A DNA stretch of 34,607 nucleotides from Candidatus Zixiibacteriota bacterium (GCA_024277795.1 JAJRUL010000159.1:1-34607), one strand, 5' to 3'; shown: positions 7,433 through 16,935, numbered from the stretch's first letter. The notes: a model not told the origin generated them from the sequence alone. Translations and numbers: made by a program.

Positions 7433-8842
7433 TTAGTCGATCTCATGCACCATCATGAAATTTGTCGATTTACTCTTCCCGAATGGATATCCCCCGGTAA
7501 TGATAACCCTATCATGAGTTTCAGCAATTTTCTTTTCTTCTGCCTGCTGATTGATGACTGTCAACATCTCACTAAATGACCCTGGCTTTTCTATCAATAC
7601 AGGATACACTGAACGATACAAAGATAAATGCCTCATAATCATTCTATCAGCCGTAAGTGCAAAAACAGGTTCATCGAGGAATAGATTGGAAATTAACCCT
7701 GCAGTATACCCTGTTGATGTAAGTGCGAAAATGCACTTCGTTTGACAACTCTGGTCTGTTGTACTCACTGCATTGGCTATGGTCAAAGCTATTGGAGCTT
7801 TGATTAGATGTTCATCTACATGAACAGGTGGTCTTATTCCTGCATCTTCTGCTGATTTTATGGTCGCAACCATAGTTTGGACTGTCTCAACTGGATACTC
7901 GCCTGTTGCAGTCTCAGCCGAGAGCATAACTGCATCGGTAAAGTCAAATACAGCCGTTGCAACATCATTTATCTCTGCTCTTGTAGCCCGTGGTGAAAAC
8001 CGCATAGACTCAAGCATCTGTGTAGCAATAATAACAGGTAGATGATAACGGTTTGCCATCTTGATAATCTTCTTCTGCAAACGAGGTAACTCTGAGGGAG
8101 GTAGTTCAACACCTAAATCACCTCGTGCAACCATAACACCATCAGCCATAACCATTATTTCATCTAGTCTGTCAATCGCTTCCTTTTTCTCAAGCTTGGC
8201 AATAATCTTCTGACGACCACCTCTCTCTTTCAATATCTTTCTGGCGGTTATTATATCATCACCTGAACGAACAAAAGAAAGAGCGATAAAATCTGCACCA
8301 ACTTCTATTGCAGTTGCAATATCCTCGACATCTTTTTCTGTTATCGTTGGAATTTTGATGTCCGTATCAGGAAGATTAATCCCTTTCCCCGGCAGAACTC
8401 TGCAATGGTTCATCGCCCGCGCCACCACCATTCCGTCATCAATTGATTGAATCTGAAGAATTAAATTACCATCATCGATTAGTAGTCGCTCGCCCAACGT
8501 AACTGACTCAATAATTGCAGGATGATTGACACCAATAATTCTCTTTGAAATATCAGTACTACCAGAAGTAATCGTAATATCATCCCCTGCGCTAAGCTCA
8601 ATCTCTCCCTCAAAGTGATCAAGGCGAAGCTTTGGCCCTGAGATATCAAACAGCAAACCTATTGGATATTCTGAATCCTCAGTTGCTTTGCGAATCGTCT
8701 CTACGGCCTCAATAAAATCCGATTTCTTTCCATGCGAACAGTTGACTCTAAAGGCATTGACACCTTCTGCAACAAGCGTTCGCAACATATCGACAGATGC
8801 AATCGCTGGACCGTATGTCGCTAATATCTTTGTATGCTTCAC
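7433..8842 (-). CDS. pyk: Pyruvate kinase
   Basis: It converts phosphoenolpyruvate and ADP to pyruvate and ATP in lower glycolysis. The 469 residues match the usual bacterial length. Family landmarks are KILATYGPA at the N-terminus, FRVNCSHG, IIAKLEKKEAI with the catalytic Lys, VARGDLGVELP and MLSAETATGEYP. At the position of the K+-dependent signature 'TKGPEIR' it reads 'ISGPKLR', with Lys in place of the Glu that marks K+-dependent enzymes. This predicts a K+-independent pyruvate kinase. The start is GTG at 8842 (MKHTKILATYG). No Shine-Dalgarno is visible before it, and a promoter-like pair lies immediately upstream. The C-terminal domain is present and ends normally. Confidence 0.96.
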   Translation of the reverse strand: MKHTKILATYGPAIASVDMLRTLVAEGVNAFRVNCSHGKKSDFIEAVETIRKATEDSEYPIGLLFDISGPKLRLDHFEGEIELSAGDDITITSGSTDISKRIIGVNHPAIIESVTLGERLLIDDGNLILQIQSIDDGMVVARAMNHCRVLPGKGINLPDTDIKIPTITEKDVEDIATAIEVGADFIALSFVRSGDDIITARKILKERGGRQKIIAKLEKKEAIDRLDEIMVMADGVMVARGDLGVELPPSELPRLQKKIIKMANRYHLPVIIATQMLESMRFSPRATRAEINDVATAVFDFTDAVMLSAETATGEYPVETVQTMVATIKSAEDAGIRPPVHVDEHLIKAPIALTIANAVSTTDQSCQTKCIFALTSTGYTAGLISNLFLDEPVFALTADRMIMRHLSLYRSVYPVLIEKPGSFSEMLTVINQQAEEKKIAETHDRVIITGGYPFGKSKSTNFMMVHEID

Positions 8843-8848
8843 AGTTAT

Positions 8849-8877
8849 GTAATAGTGGATTAGTACTGTTCAATCAA
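8849..8877 (-). promoter_or_regulatory. Possible pyk promoter, very close to the start codon
   Basis: On the minus strand TTGATT and TATTAC are separated by 17 bp. The -10-like hexamer ends only 6 nt before the GTG of pyk, so initiation there would give a nearly leaderless message. This agrees with the missing ribosome site, but both hexamers are only 4/6 matches. Confidence 0.35.
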
Positions 8878-8912
8878 CAAAAATTGATAACCATGCTGAC
8901 TCTCACAGGAAA

Positions 8913-9674
8913 TCAACACAACAGATTCTCTGCACAATTAAGTATTAGTGATTGTGCCCTCCGAGTCCCCTTTCGTACTTCATCTGATTCAAAAGCGGGA
9001 TTCCAGTCATGCCATAGCTCGTCACTAATCACCAACACGTTACAAACAGAAACATCACGATATATACCAAGCGCATACATCGCTGAGGTTTCCATATCAA
9101 CCCCCAATACTCCCTGTTTCCGATATGCTTCTATCTTCGAATTGAGTTCGCGATACGGTGCATCTGTTGTCCAATGATGTCCTGTTGTAATTTCGATACC
9201 TTTGTCACGCGCTGTTGCCAGAATATAGCTCTTAAGCTCTTCATCAGGCACTAAGTCTACTGTATCATTCACATAGTGTTTTGATGTCCCCTCTTCACTT
9301 GTACACACAGTCGGCATAATCAATGATCCGATCGGCAATTCTTGCTGAAGCGATCCCGCCCAACCAAGTGCAATAAACTTTTTCGCTCCGCATGCAATAA
9401 GTTCTTCCATAGTCATAACTGAAGCTGCGGCACATACGGGCAGATTCAGAAATGATATGCGTAGAGCAGAAGATTGTAATGAATACAACATTGACCTGCT
9501 ACTCACCCAATTATCACATTTTGTCGCACCAACTTCTTCAGCCATTGATGTTATAACACCTTGCCACCATGACACAACCACAAGAGGAGCAATTCCAATC
9601 TCCCCTACAGTTATTCCACGTTTCTTAGCACAATAGTCGATATACACCTGAGGTGTTATACGTGCATCTGACAT
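8913..9674 (-). CDS. Nucleoside phosphorylase (uridine/purine phosphorylase family)
   Basis: The 253-residue protein belongs to the PNP/UDP phosphorylase family, which splits nucleosides with phosphate into base and (deoxy)ribose-1-phosphate in salvage. Visible landmarks are the phosphate/ribose-site region 'FIALGWAGSLQ', the late 'GVLGVDMETSAMYALG' motif with the ribose-binding Met-Glu, and 'VLVISDELW' near the purine/uracil-pocket Asp. No signal peptide is present, so it is cytoplasmic. It is closer in pattern to uridine phosphorylase-like members than to trimeric PNP of the other fold, but the base specificity cannot be read from sequence alone. It lies 70 bp upstream of pyk in the same direction. 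The ATG at 9674 has only a weak ribosome site. Confidence 0.9.
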   Translation of the reverse strand: MSDARITPQVYIDYCAKKRGITVGEIGIAPLVVVSWWQGVITSMAEEVGATKCDNWVSSRSMLYSLQSSALRISFLNLPVCAAASVMTMEELIACGAKKFIALGWAGSLQQELPIGSLIMPTVCTSEEGTSKHYVNDTVDLVPDEELKSYILATARDKGIEITTGHHWTTDAPYRELNSKIEAYRKQGVLGVDMETSAMYALGIYRDVSVCNVLVISDELWHDWNPAFESDEVRKGTRRAQSLILNCAENLLC

Positions 9675-9830
9675 AATAGGTCACTTTCGTTGTTATCTAT
9701 TGCCAATAATACACGCAATAAACAATACCTAATCAACCAAAAACCATCAGCCAGCAACCTAAAAGATTGTATTCCAACAATATAGCAACAGCTATCATGC
9801 AATAATAAACAGAATAGTCCATTTAATGTA

Positions 9831-9858
9831 TTGACAAAAATCTCATCGATTATATCTT
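9831..9858 (+). promoter_or_regulatory. Sigma70-type promoter for the repeat lipoprotein gene
   Basis: A perfect TTGACA is followed after 16 bp by TATCTT (4/6). It is 68 bp before the ATG at 9926, which itself has GAGG 8 nt upstream. Position, strand and spacing fit the lipoprotein gene. Confidence 0.55.
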
Positions 9859-9925
9859 ATTTGTACGGAGTATCTACTAATGTACAGCTACTCTCTTATC
9901 GCAAAACTCTCTTGAGGATATACGT

Positions 9926-12442
9926 ATGAATCGCCATATCATAACTCTTCTTATTCTTGTTATTGGTCTGTCTCTTTCCTGTGGAAATGATTCTTCTACC
10001 AATCCACCAGCAACCAAAGTAGGATCGTGGGCTTTAAGTGTAAATGGATTACCGTCCGGTGTTGATGGCAATCTCATATTGACGGGGCCGAATAACTATA
10101 ACCGAAATCTAACTGGAAGCATCCAAATAAACGATCTCGAAATTGGAAACTATTTGTTACTGTGCGATACAGCCATACATGGCGTTGATACTCTCGTCCC
10201 TACTCCTGCTTCATTGGTGCTAACAATAACTCAGAATGATACCGTATCTACAACAGTTACATATTCACCCTCACAAATGACTCCAAAAGGATCACTTACT
10301 ATTACCATTACAGGTCTTCCTTCTGGAGAAACAGGCTATGTTCGATTGAGCGGTCCGGGTATTGCTGGGTACATTGAAGTTAATCAAACGACAATCTTTG
10401 ATTCACTTCAAATCGGAACTTTCCTTGTTGCCGCATACGGTATCACAGCATCAGACGGTCTTAACTATCGTCCAAAAATTGACTCTCAAACAGTCGTCGT
10501 ATCAACGACTCCCGCATCAGTCAATGTCGAATATGAACCACAATATGGTACAATTCAAATCAATGTTCAGGGCTTACCCTCGGGCGAGGATGCGGAAATT
10601 CGATTCTATGAAACAGGTCTCCCCGATAGCTACATTGGTATCAAAAAAACTGAACAGATCGACTCTGTTGCAGAGGGACAATATACTGTTCAGGCATTTG
10701 AAATCGAAGCGGGTGACGGAACTATCTATCGACCGGAACACTACTATCAGCCTGTTCAAGTGATGGGCCATCAACTCTCAACTGTTGATGTTGTTTACTT
10801 TCCCAAATATGGCAGTATTGCATTTACAGTAGGCGGTTTACCTCAAGGATTGTTTGCTGATGCTACGTTAGAGACACCAGATTTAGATTATGCTATATTA
10901 GAAAGTATCATTATTGACTCGCTCGAAGAAGGAAACTACACAGTTACTGCGAACGAAGTGACCGCTACAGATGGACAAGTATATAAACCGGATTTTGACT
11001 CTGCAACAGTTACAGTCAACGGCGGTCAAGTAACCAACTTCTCTATACAATATAAACCGAAATTCGGTAAGTTGGATTTAAGAATTACCGGCCTACCCAA
11101 TGAATTGGCGGGTGACGTTACCGTCACGAGAGACGACCTTGCGATTGTCGGTAAGTTTGGCGTTTCAACAATAATTGATTCGCTGGTTGAGGGAACATAC
11201 TGGGTTGTGAGCAAAGAAGTTGTGGATGGCAGTAATAATATCTACAAACCTGAGCGTGACAGCCTGCAAGTGTATATCATCCCACCTCAAACAGCTATAA
11301 TACACGTAAAGTACAAATCGAATTTGGGCTATTTGAAAATAGATATTTCAGGACTCCCCGACCAAACTGAAGCCGACATTCTCGTTGAGAAAGATGACTT
11401 GGGGTTTACCAAGCATGTCACATCTCCTGAAGTCATAGAGTTACTGGAAGAAGGCGCATACCGCATTATAATATATGAAGTAACTGACATGTCGAAAAAT
11501 GAGAGTTACTACCCCGCTCTTGATACTGCATGGAGAAGCATTACTGGTGGTGATACGACAAGTATAAATGTGATATACAAACCAGGATTCAGATTCGAAG
11601 TCTACGATGTCAACACTCCAGGCCGAATTCACGGGTATAGCACAGGTTGGTGCTGTCAAACATATAGTGATTGCTCAGAGTTCAATGGCTATACTGATTA
11701 TTTTGACTCAACAACGATGACCAACGGATATATCGTATATGGCTGTGATTCTATCTCCTCGATCAACATGATTACCGATTCTGGTTATAGTGCATCAGTA
11801 AGCCACACAGGAGATTTTGGCAATTCTCATGCAAGCCAACAGGTCGTCGTCTCAAGACAAGATAGAACAATATTTATTCAGAACAATCTTAATGCAATCG
11901 CTACAGTCCCATCCTGCGACGTCAATGGACACGCCATCTTCTACGCGAAAATTGACGGTGGCTATTACAAATCAGGAAATGCTGAGATATCTACCTCACC
12001 CAATGTTGTCCCTTCATACCTGATTATTGACATTAAGAACCCAAAACGTGATACCATAAAAGTCCAATTCGACTACACAGGATCTGGATCAGCTACCTAT
12101 GACCCGTCAGGTCCATCTATTTTTTCCGGTGGAGCATGGGGAGGAGCAAACCTAATCGTTACAGAAGCAGTCAACACATGTACATATTATTGGAGTAACT
12201 GGAATCAAATATACACATTCGGTTTCGGTACTGGTGATCCCAATCCATACGGAAACAGCGTATCTGGTTCAGAAGAAATAATCATCACAAATCCGAGAAC
12301 ACTCTTAAGCGTACAATATACAAATTCAGTTGAAGTGGCGTCATGGAAGAAAAATGAATCAGCTCCTGGAGACGGCGAAGGTGCAGGTACTGCTTCTCTT
12401 GCTTCTTCAGTTTTAATCACCGTTGAACAGATCAAAAAATAA
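9926..12442 (+). CDS. Lipoprotein with six tandem beta-rich repeats and a Cys-containing C-terminal domain
   Basis: The N-terminus MNRHIITLLILVIGLSLSC is a type II signal peptide with Cys19 as the lipidation site, so the protein is anchored to a membrane, probably the outer one. Residues ~33-555 are six repeats of ~87 residues with the pattern 'G-x-L-x-I-x-I-x-GLPSG ... IDSL-x-x-G-x-Y-x-V ... DG-x-x-Y-x-P ... V-x-Y-x-P'. They resemble PEGA or Ig-like carboxypeptidase-regulatory repeats. The last ~280 residues differ: six cysteines (including WCCQTYSDC) and many aromatic and Gly/Ser residues. I do not recognise this domain. It probably acts in cell-surface binding or structure, an inference from architecture. 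It is a single gene that converges on the next one. Confidence 0.85.
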   Translation: MNRHIITLLILVIGLSLSCGNDSSTNPPATKVGSWALSVNGLPSGVDGNLILTGPNNYNRNLTGSIQINDLEIGNYLLLCDTAIHGVDTLVPTPASLVLTITQNDTVSTTVTYSPSQMTPKGSLTITITGLPSGETGYVRLSGPGIAGYIEVNQTTIFDSLQIGTFLVAAYGITASDGLNYRPKIDSQTVVVSTTPASVNVEYEPQYGTIQINVQGLPSGEDAEIRFYETGLPDSYIGIKKTEQIDSVAEGQYTVQAFEIEAGDGTIYRPEHYYQPVQVMGHQLSTVDVVYFPKYGSIAFTVGGLPQGLFADATLETPDLDYAILESIIIDSLEEGNYTVTANEVTATDGQVYKPDFDSATVTVNGGQVTNFSIQYKPKFGKLDLRITGLPNELAGDVTVTRDDLAIVGKFGVSTIIDSLVEGTYWVVSKEVVDGSNNIYKPERDSLQVYIIPPQTAIIHVKYKSNLGYLKIDISGLPDQTEADILVEKDDLGFTKHVTSPEVIELLEEGAYRIIIYEVTDMSKNESYYPALDTAWRSITGGDTTSINVIYKPGFRFEVYDVNTPGRIHGYSTGWCCQTYSDCSEFNGYTDYFDSTTMTNGYIVYGCDSISSINMITDSGYSASVSHTGDFGNSHASQQVVVSRQDRTIFIQNNLNAIATVPSCDVNGHAIFYAKIDGGYYKSGNAEISTSPNVVPSYLIIDIKNPKRDTIKVQFDYTGSGSATYDPSGPSIFSGGAWGGANLIVTEAVNTCTYYWSNWNQIYTFGFGTGDPNPYGNSVSGSEEIIITNPRTLLSVQYTNSVEVASWKKNESAPGDGEGAGTASLASSVLITVEQIKK
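10022..11591 (+). repeat. Six tandem ~260-bp coding repeats in the lipoprotein
   Basis: Six ~87-aa units start near the residues GSWAL, GSLTI, GTIQI, GSIAF, GKLDL and GYLKI. Each has a GLP turn about 8 residues in and ends with a V-x-Y-x-P strand. The units have diverged strongly at DNA level, so this is an old duplication of a beta-sandwich domain rather than a recent expansion. Confidence 0.85.
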
Positions 12443-12536
12443 TAACAAACAATAAGAGAGTAACGCGCCTATACTTTCACACCACTGATGAAAACGCATT
12501 ATAGAGTAGATTTGATCCTCTCAACTGATCAAAACA

Positions 12537-14114
12537 CTACTTAACTAAAAGCATTTTCTTAGTTAGAGCCAAATCTCCAGCAGTTATACGGTAGAAATAC
12601 AGACCGCTTGCAACTTGATTCCCCGTATCATCACGACCATCCCAACTGACCGAGTGCCTACCAACAGACTTAACCCCAAGATTAACAAACCGAATTTGTT
12701 TTCCTAGTGTATTAAAAATTGTGACTGTCACCTCACAAGAGGATGGAAGATTAAATGAAATATATGTTATCGGATTAAATGGATTCGGGTAGTTCTGAGC
12801 AACAGTAAACGTTTTTGGCAATTCGGTATCCAAATTTGAGTCAAAAATATCTGTGGGGATACTATCACAAACATCTCCTACCCCATTACCATCGCTGTCC
12901 AATTGATCAGCATTGGCAATCGACGGACAATTATCATTATAGTCGATTATCCCATCGAAATCTGAATCTACAAAACCCGTATAAGCAAACGCCCCCATAT
13001 CGTTCCGAGTTCCATCCTGATCAAGATAGGCGTAATCGGGACTCCCTGCATCAATGCATTGAGATGAAACGCTCAAGTAATACTCCGAGCCTGAATATGG
13101 CATAAACTGCGGATCAGCGAAGATTGTACCAGCACCAGGGAGGACACCATAATAATCACCGAGTTGATTGCTAAATGTATTGTTGTATTCGGCGACGGCA
13201 CCCGATGCATCACGAATATACACCCCCCATCCTGAGTTGAATGCAAAAATGTTATTGCGAATATAAATACGTGTAGAATGTGTCTTATGAATACAATCAT
13301 GACATCCTGAGAATGTATTGTTTTCAATCCGTACATGTGCTGAACTTGTCTTAACCGTGAGAGCAACATCAGTACAGTTGTTGAATAAGCAATGAGTAAC
13401 AAGTGTCGAATCTGAATCACCACAAATCTTGACATTACTATTATTAAAACTGCACCGTCGAATGACTGATATATTGTCATGATCGACATAAAATAACGCA
13501 GTATCAAATCGACAGTCTTCAATCAACATCGACTGCTTATATAAGTACAGTGTGGAACCTGTTCGAAACCAACAGTTTTTTATAACCCCGCTTTTACCAC
13601 TATTATTTACTCTCAATCTTATGAACGAGCAACTGTCAATCGTTACTTCAGTACTGTCAGGCAGTGAAATTGCCGGAAATCCTCCTAGTGAGTCAAATGT
13701 AAACCCTTTGATTGTTGACAGATTGCGAAGTGACATCGGAAACTTTACAATCGGAACTGCAGGATATCGTCCAACTAATGTTGTCACATCATAACCATCA
13801 GCAGACATCAACACGATTGATGCACTCCCAAAAACAATATGCTCAGTATATACTCCGGGATGGACAAGAACAGTATCCCCATCGACTGCAATCTGTACAG
13901 CGTGTTGAATTGTCGCAAACGGTTGAATGATAGTCCCGTCACCTGAAGTATCACTTCCTGACTGAGAGACATGGATAACTGTCCCAGCTTGCACCGAACT
14001 TGTAACCACCTTCAAGCTGGAGGTTGTCCACTGATCTGACTGAGTAGTCTTTGCTGACACATGAGCAATGAGAAATACTATTACTACAATTACAAATGAA
14101 ATGATTTGTTTCAT
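12537..14114 (-). CDS. Secreted right-handed beta-helix protein with TSP3-like Ca2+ repeats and C-terminal sorting domain
   Basis: The 525-residue protein has a signal peptide (MKQIISFVIVVIVFLIAHVSAKT). Then comes a parallel beta-helix region with the DUF1565 opening 'SGSDTSGDGTIIQPFATIQHA' (cut here to its core) and NosD-like strands such as 'IENNTFSGC' and 'IRNNIFAFN'. Residues ~385-420 are thrombospondin type 3-like Asp-rich calcium repeats (DSDFDGIIDYNDNCP, DSDGNGVGDVCD). The final ~85 residues are the FCB sorting/FlgD-like domain (NYPNPFNP ... GLYFYRI ... KKMLLVK). Such proteins are exported and surface-attached or released, and often bind polysaccharide; no substrate can be named. ATG 14114 has AGGGTG 6 nt upstream. 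A TTGATC/GATCAA inverted repeat lies just past its stop. Confidence 0.9.
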   Translation of the reverse strand: MKQIISFVIVVIVFLIAHVSAKTTQSDQWTTSSLKVVTSSVQAGTVIHVSQSGSDTSGDGTIIQPFATIQHAVQIAVDGDTVLVHPGVYTEHIVFGSASIVLMSADGYDVTTLVGRYPAVPIVKFPMSLRNLSTIKGFTFDSLGGFPAISLPDSTEVTIDSCSFIRLRVNNSGKSGVIKNCWFRTGSTLYLYKQSMLIEDCRFDTALFYVDHDNISVIRRCSFNNSNVKICGDSDSTLVTHCLFNNCTDVALTVKTSSAHVRIENNTFSGCHDCIHKTHSTRIYIRNNIFAFNSGWGVYIRDASGAVAEYNNTFSNQLGDYYGVLPGAGTIFADPQFMPYSGSEYYLSVSSQCIDAGSPDYAYLDQDGTRNDMGAFAYTGFVDSDFDGIIDYNDNCPSIANADQLDSDGNGVGDVCDSIPTDIFDSNLDTELPKTFTVAQNYPNPFNPITYISFNLPSSCEVTVTIFNTLGKQIRFVNLGVKSVGRHSVSWDGRDDTGNQVASGLYFYRITAGDLALTKKMLLVK

Positions 14115-14299
14115 GATGCACCCTACATTTTTTTATGTTAACAACAGATATGTTGCATTACAGCAATATTGATGTCAACAAAATGATCCTAGACATTCTT
14201 ATCTTACATAAGTCTATTCCTTCAGCTTCTCGGAGAAGTTTCATTGTTGTGACTAGATCGACAAGTTTTCAAGCACAATACTTGACATGAAAAAGTAAC

Positions 14300-14383
14300 T
14301 GCCGAAGGGGGGACTCGAACCCCCACTCTCCAAGGAGAACTGCGCCCTGAACGCAGCGCGTCTACCAATTTCACCACTTCGGC
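14300..14383 (-). tRNA. tRNA-Leu (anticodon CAG)
   Basis: The minus strand folds as a class II tRNA. The acceptor arms are GCCGAAG and CTTCGGC with discriminator A. The D-arm is GTGAAATTGGTAGACGC. The anticodon stem CTGCG/CGCAG encloses loop TTCAGGG, giving anticodon CAG. A long variable arm (TTCTCCTTGGAGAG region) and the T-arm GGGGGTTCGAGTCCCCC follow. CCA is not encoded; the next bases are GTT. The long variable arm, GG-containing D-loop and A73 all agree with leucine. Confidence 0.96.
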
Positions 14384-14421
14384 AATATCTCACGAATCAC
14401 GATGATCCGCACAGGGAACGC

Positions 14422-14449
14422 AATATAATCGGGTCGACAAAAAAATCAA
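14422..14449 (-). promoter_or_regulatory. Promoter of tRNA-Leu
   Basis: On the minus strand TTGATT, 16 bp, then TATATT, with the -10 ending about 38 bp before the first tRNA base. Strand and distance fit a short 5' leader. Confidence 0.55.
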
Positions 14450-14550
14450 CAGGATTCTTGATTGTACTAAAGCAACAAGCTAAAGCACGACAAAAGAAAA
14501 AAGCCTGATCTTGTTATTGTTTTGCCGATACATTTGAGTATTCTATTACT

Positions 14551-15885
14551 ATGGCTTACTCAAAAACATTCAACCAAAAGCATATACATACAATAGATCT
14601 GACCCTCATCTTTTTTATCGCTCTCGTACTTCGGCTTATCATGCTCACTTTCAGTGTAGAACAATCAGGTTTTGATGCCTTTTGGTCTTCGACTGTTGAT
14701 ACTGTCAATTATTTCAGTATTGCCAATGACTTCTTAGACGGAACAAATTATGCCGAGAGATTCTTATTCATTTTTGGACCGGGGTTTGGTGCATATTTGG
14801 CCTTGATCATGACAGTCTGCGGAGAACATATTTTCCCAATCCTCTTCATAAACATAATAATATCAGCCTCTTCCTGTTGTTTAATGTACCTGCTTGCCAA
14901 TCATCTGTTTCATAACCGACTCGTTTCAATAATAGCAAGTCTCCTCATGGTAGTTTCATATACAGCAATTTCCCTGAGTATCATCGTCCTATCCGACACA
15001 CTCTTCTTCTTCCTCTTCTTGTTATCACTATACACTCTCCTAACAGGCATACAAAAAAACAGACGACTATACTTCATATGTTCAGGTTTGTTCATGGGTT
15101 ATGCAATCCTCGTTCGATCGATTGGGCAGTTCTGGTTTGTACCTATTGCAATCATTATTCTTCTGTCGTTGACCTATCATAGAACTATGAAAGTTCGGGA
15201 TATCTATAACTACAACAAGGAGATTATTCAAAAAGGTGCAATAACGATCGCAATCATTCTGATTGTCATATGTACTGTGTCAATAAGGAACTATACAGTC
15301 CATAACGTATTTGCTATCACATCAACTGCCTCAGGAGGACTAGCCAATGTAGCCGCTTTTACATATGAATTACTCGATGGAACACCACGTCGTGCAGTAC
15401 GAACACAATGGTATAACGATTTTATGGAAGAGAACAATCGAGAGAGCATAACAGAAAAAGAGATGCACATAATCAACCAAAAAAAGGCTATCACAACTTT
15501 CTTACACCATCCGATAACAATGATTCAATCTCATTTATTAACAGCATGGACTAATGCAAACGAAATCAATAGTCTCAATAGAATACTATTTCCAAAAACG
15601 AAGAAGTTCGCAATTAAGATTGAACATTTCATTAGAAACTACAAACTCAATTACAGTGGCTTCATTTTGACAATACTCGGCCTTATTCTTCTTGCTATAA
15701 ATAGGCATCACAAAACAATGGCCATTATTGCACTAATCTATGCCTATTATTTCGTAATGATCGGTTCATATTATTGGCAAGGATCTCGACTCTTCTTCCC
15801 AGCCGAAATCGCATCATCTCTATCAATTGCTTATCTACTCGTGTACTGTTTTCAAAAAATAAAAAGAAGGCTATATAATACTTAG
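14551..15885 (+). CDS. GT-C-fold membrane glycosyltransferase-like protein (PMT/GT39-like)
   Basis: The 444 residues contain about ten hydrophobic helices. The first extracytoplasmic loop carries 'STVDTVNYFSIANDFLDG', which matches the acidic catalytic loop position of GT39/PMT_2-type GT-C enzymes. These use polyprenyl-phosphate sugars to glycosylate proteins or lipids on the outer face of the inner membrane. A loop near residues 250-330 and a C-terminal helix bundle complete the protein. The sugar and acceptor cannot be inferred. There is no signal peptide other than the first helix. The gene stands alone between tRNA-Leu and a bidirectional terminator. Codon use is AT-rich like its neighbours. 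Confidence 0.8.
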   Translation: MAYSKTFNQKHIHTIDLTLIFFIALVLRLIMLTFSVEQSGFDAFWSSTVDTVNYFSIANDFLDGTNYAERFLFIFGPGFGAYLALIMTVCGEHIFPILFINIIISASSCCLMYLLANHLFHNRLVSIIASLLMVVSYTAISLSIIVLSDTLFFFLFLLSLYTLLTGIQKNRRLYFICSGLFMGYAILVRSIGQFWFVPIAIIILLSLTYHRTMKVRDIYNYNKEIIQKGAITIAIILIVICTVSIRNYTVHNVFAITSTASGGLANVAAFTYELLDGTPRRAVRTQWYNDFMEENNRESITEKEMHIINQKKAITTFLHHPITMIQSHLLTAWTNANEINSLNRILFPKTKKFAIKIEHFIRNYKLNYSGFILTILGLILLAINRHHKTMAIIALIYAYYFVMIGSYYWQGSRLFFPAEIASSLSIAYLLVYCFQKIKRRLYNT

Positions 15886-15922
15886 TTCATACTACAAGTA
15901 GAGCTTCAATGATTGCACAATA

Positions 15923-15956
15923 AAACCGCCAAGTCATTCACACAACTTGGCGGTTT
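15923..15956. terminator. Bidirectional intrinsic terminator between converging genes
   Basis: A perfect 12-bp stem, AAACCGCCAAGT / ACTTGGCGGTTT, surrounds a 10-nt loop. Reading leftward it is followed by TTTTATTG. Reading rightward only TTT ends the stem. It separates the converging glycosyltransferase-like gene and the sigma factor gene and probably serves the latter best. Confidence 0.85.
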
Positions 15957-15983
15957 CGTCACGTTCAATACAACTATTGAATG

Positions 15984-16838
15984 TTAGTTCAGATACGCTC
16001 TGAGTGAGCGACTACGTGAAGCATGGCGAAGTCGACGAATCGCTTTTTCTTTGATCTGTCGAACTCGCTCACGAGTTAAAGAAAACCTTGCGCCAATCTC
16101 TTCAAGCGTCAACGATTTCTCATGAGAAAGACCAAAATACAAATTGATCACTTCTGCTTCACGCCCCGTCAGTGAATCCAAGGCCTTTTCAATTTCAACC
16201 CGTAATGAATCTTTCAATAGTGATTCATCGGGTGATGGCTGGAATTCATCCTCGAGCACATCAATAAGAGAGTTATCCTCTGAGACCGAAAACGGCGCAT
16301 CCAAAGACAGATGCGAGTTTGAGATCTTCAGTGTGTCAGCAACCTCTCCTTCTGTTAGCTCAAGCTCTTTGGCAATTTCCTCTGGTGATGGAACTCTTCC
16401 GAGTCCCTGTTCCAGACGACTGGAAATCTTACCAATCTTATGAAGCGTTCCTACCCTATTAAGCGGTAAGCGGACAATTCGGCTCTGCTCGGCCAATGCC
16501 TGCAAAATCGCCTGACGAATCCACCAAACCGCATAGGAAATAAATTTGAATCCGCGAGTCTCATCAAAACGCTTGGCCGCTTTAATAAGGCCTATATTGC
16601 CTTCATTGATTAGATCGGCCAGGGAGAGACCCTGATTCTGATACTGTTTTGCCACAGATACAACAAAGCGAAGATTGGCTTTTGTTAGCTTCTCCAGGGC
16701 TTTTTGGCTACCCTGCTTGATTTTTCGAGCCAACCGCACTTCTTCCGCGGCATTAATGAGAGGAGTTTCCCCGATTTCACGAAGGTACAGATCGAGTGAA
16801 CGATCTTCATCGCGATACTTGAGGGATTGTTTAGCCAC
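15984..16838 (-). CDS. rpoD: RNA polymerase primary sigma factor (RpoD/SigA type, short form)
   Basis: The 284-residue protein has region 1.2 ([15 protein letters not shown]), region 2 ([47 protein letters not shown]), region 3 ([12 protein letters not shown]) and region 4 ([45 protein letters not shown]). Region 1.1 and the long non-conserved insert are absent, as in Bacteroidetes SigA. It recruits core polymerase to housekeeping promoters. The RPLNR/WWIRQ-type signatures fit group 1, though a group 2 paralogue cannot be excluded without the genome. The only in-frame start is GTG 16838; an AAGGAG lies rather far away (13 nt). Recognisable TTGACA/TATAAT-type promoters elsewhere in the window fit such a factor. 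Confidence 0.95.
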   Translation of the reverse strand: MAKQSLKYRDEDRSLDLYLREIGETPLINAAEEVRLARKIKQGSQKALEKLTKANLRFVVSVAKQYQNQGLSLADLINEGNIGLIKAAKRFDETRGFKFISYAVWWIRQAILQALAEQSRIVRLPLNRVGTLHKIGKISSRLEQGLGRVPSPEEIAKELELTEGEVADTLKISNSHLSLDAPFSVSEDNSLIDVLEDEFQPSPDESLLKDSLRVEIEKALDSLTGREAEVINLYFGLSHEKSLTLEEIGARFSLTRERVRQIKEKAIRRLRHASRSRSLRAYLN

Positions 16839-16935
16839 TTTCTGTGTCTTACTCCTTACTTAAGGTTCACCAATGCAATCGTTCATACCTTGCCGATTGC
16901 CATATATCCACAAGAATGCTCACGCAAGCACTCAA

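Noticed and set aside
12512-12532. TTGATC-N9-GATCAA inverted repeat as a terminator between converging genes
   Set aside because: Only a 6-bp AT-rich stem and no T-tract in either direction; left uncalled.
16144-16443. 99-aa plus-strand ORF opposite the sigma factor
   Set aside because: Low-complexity Ser-rich antisense frame without a start signal.
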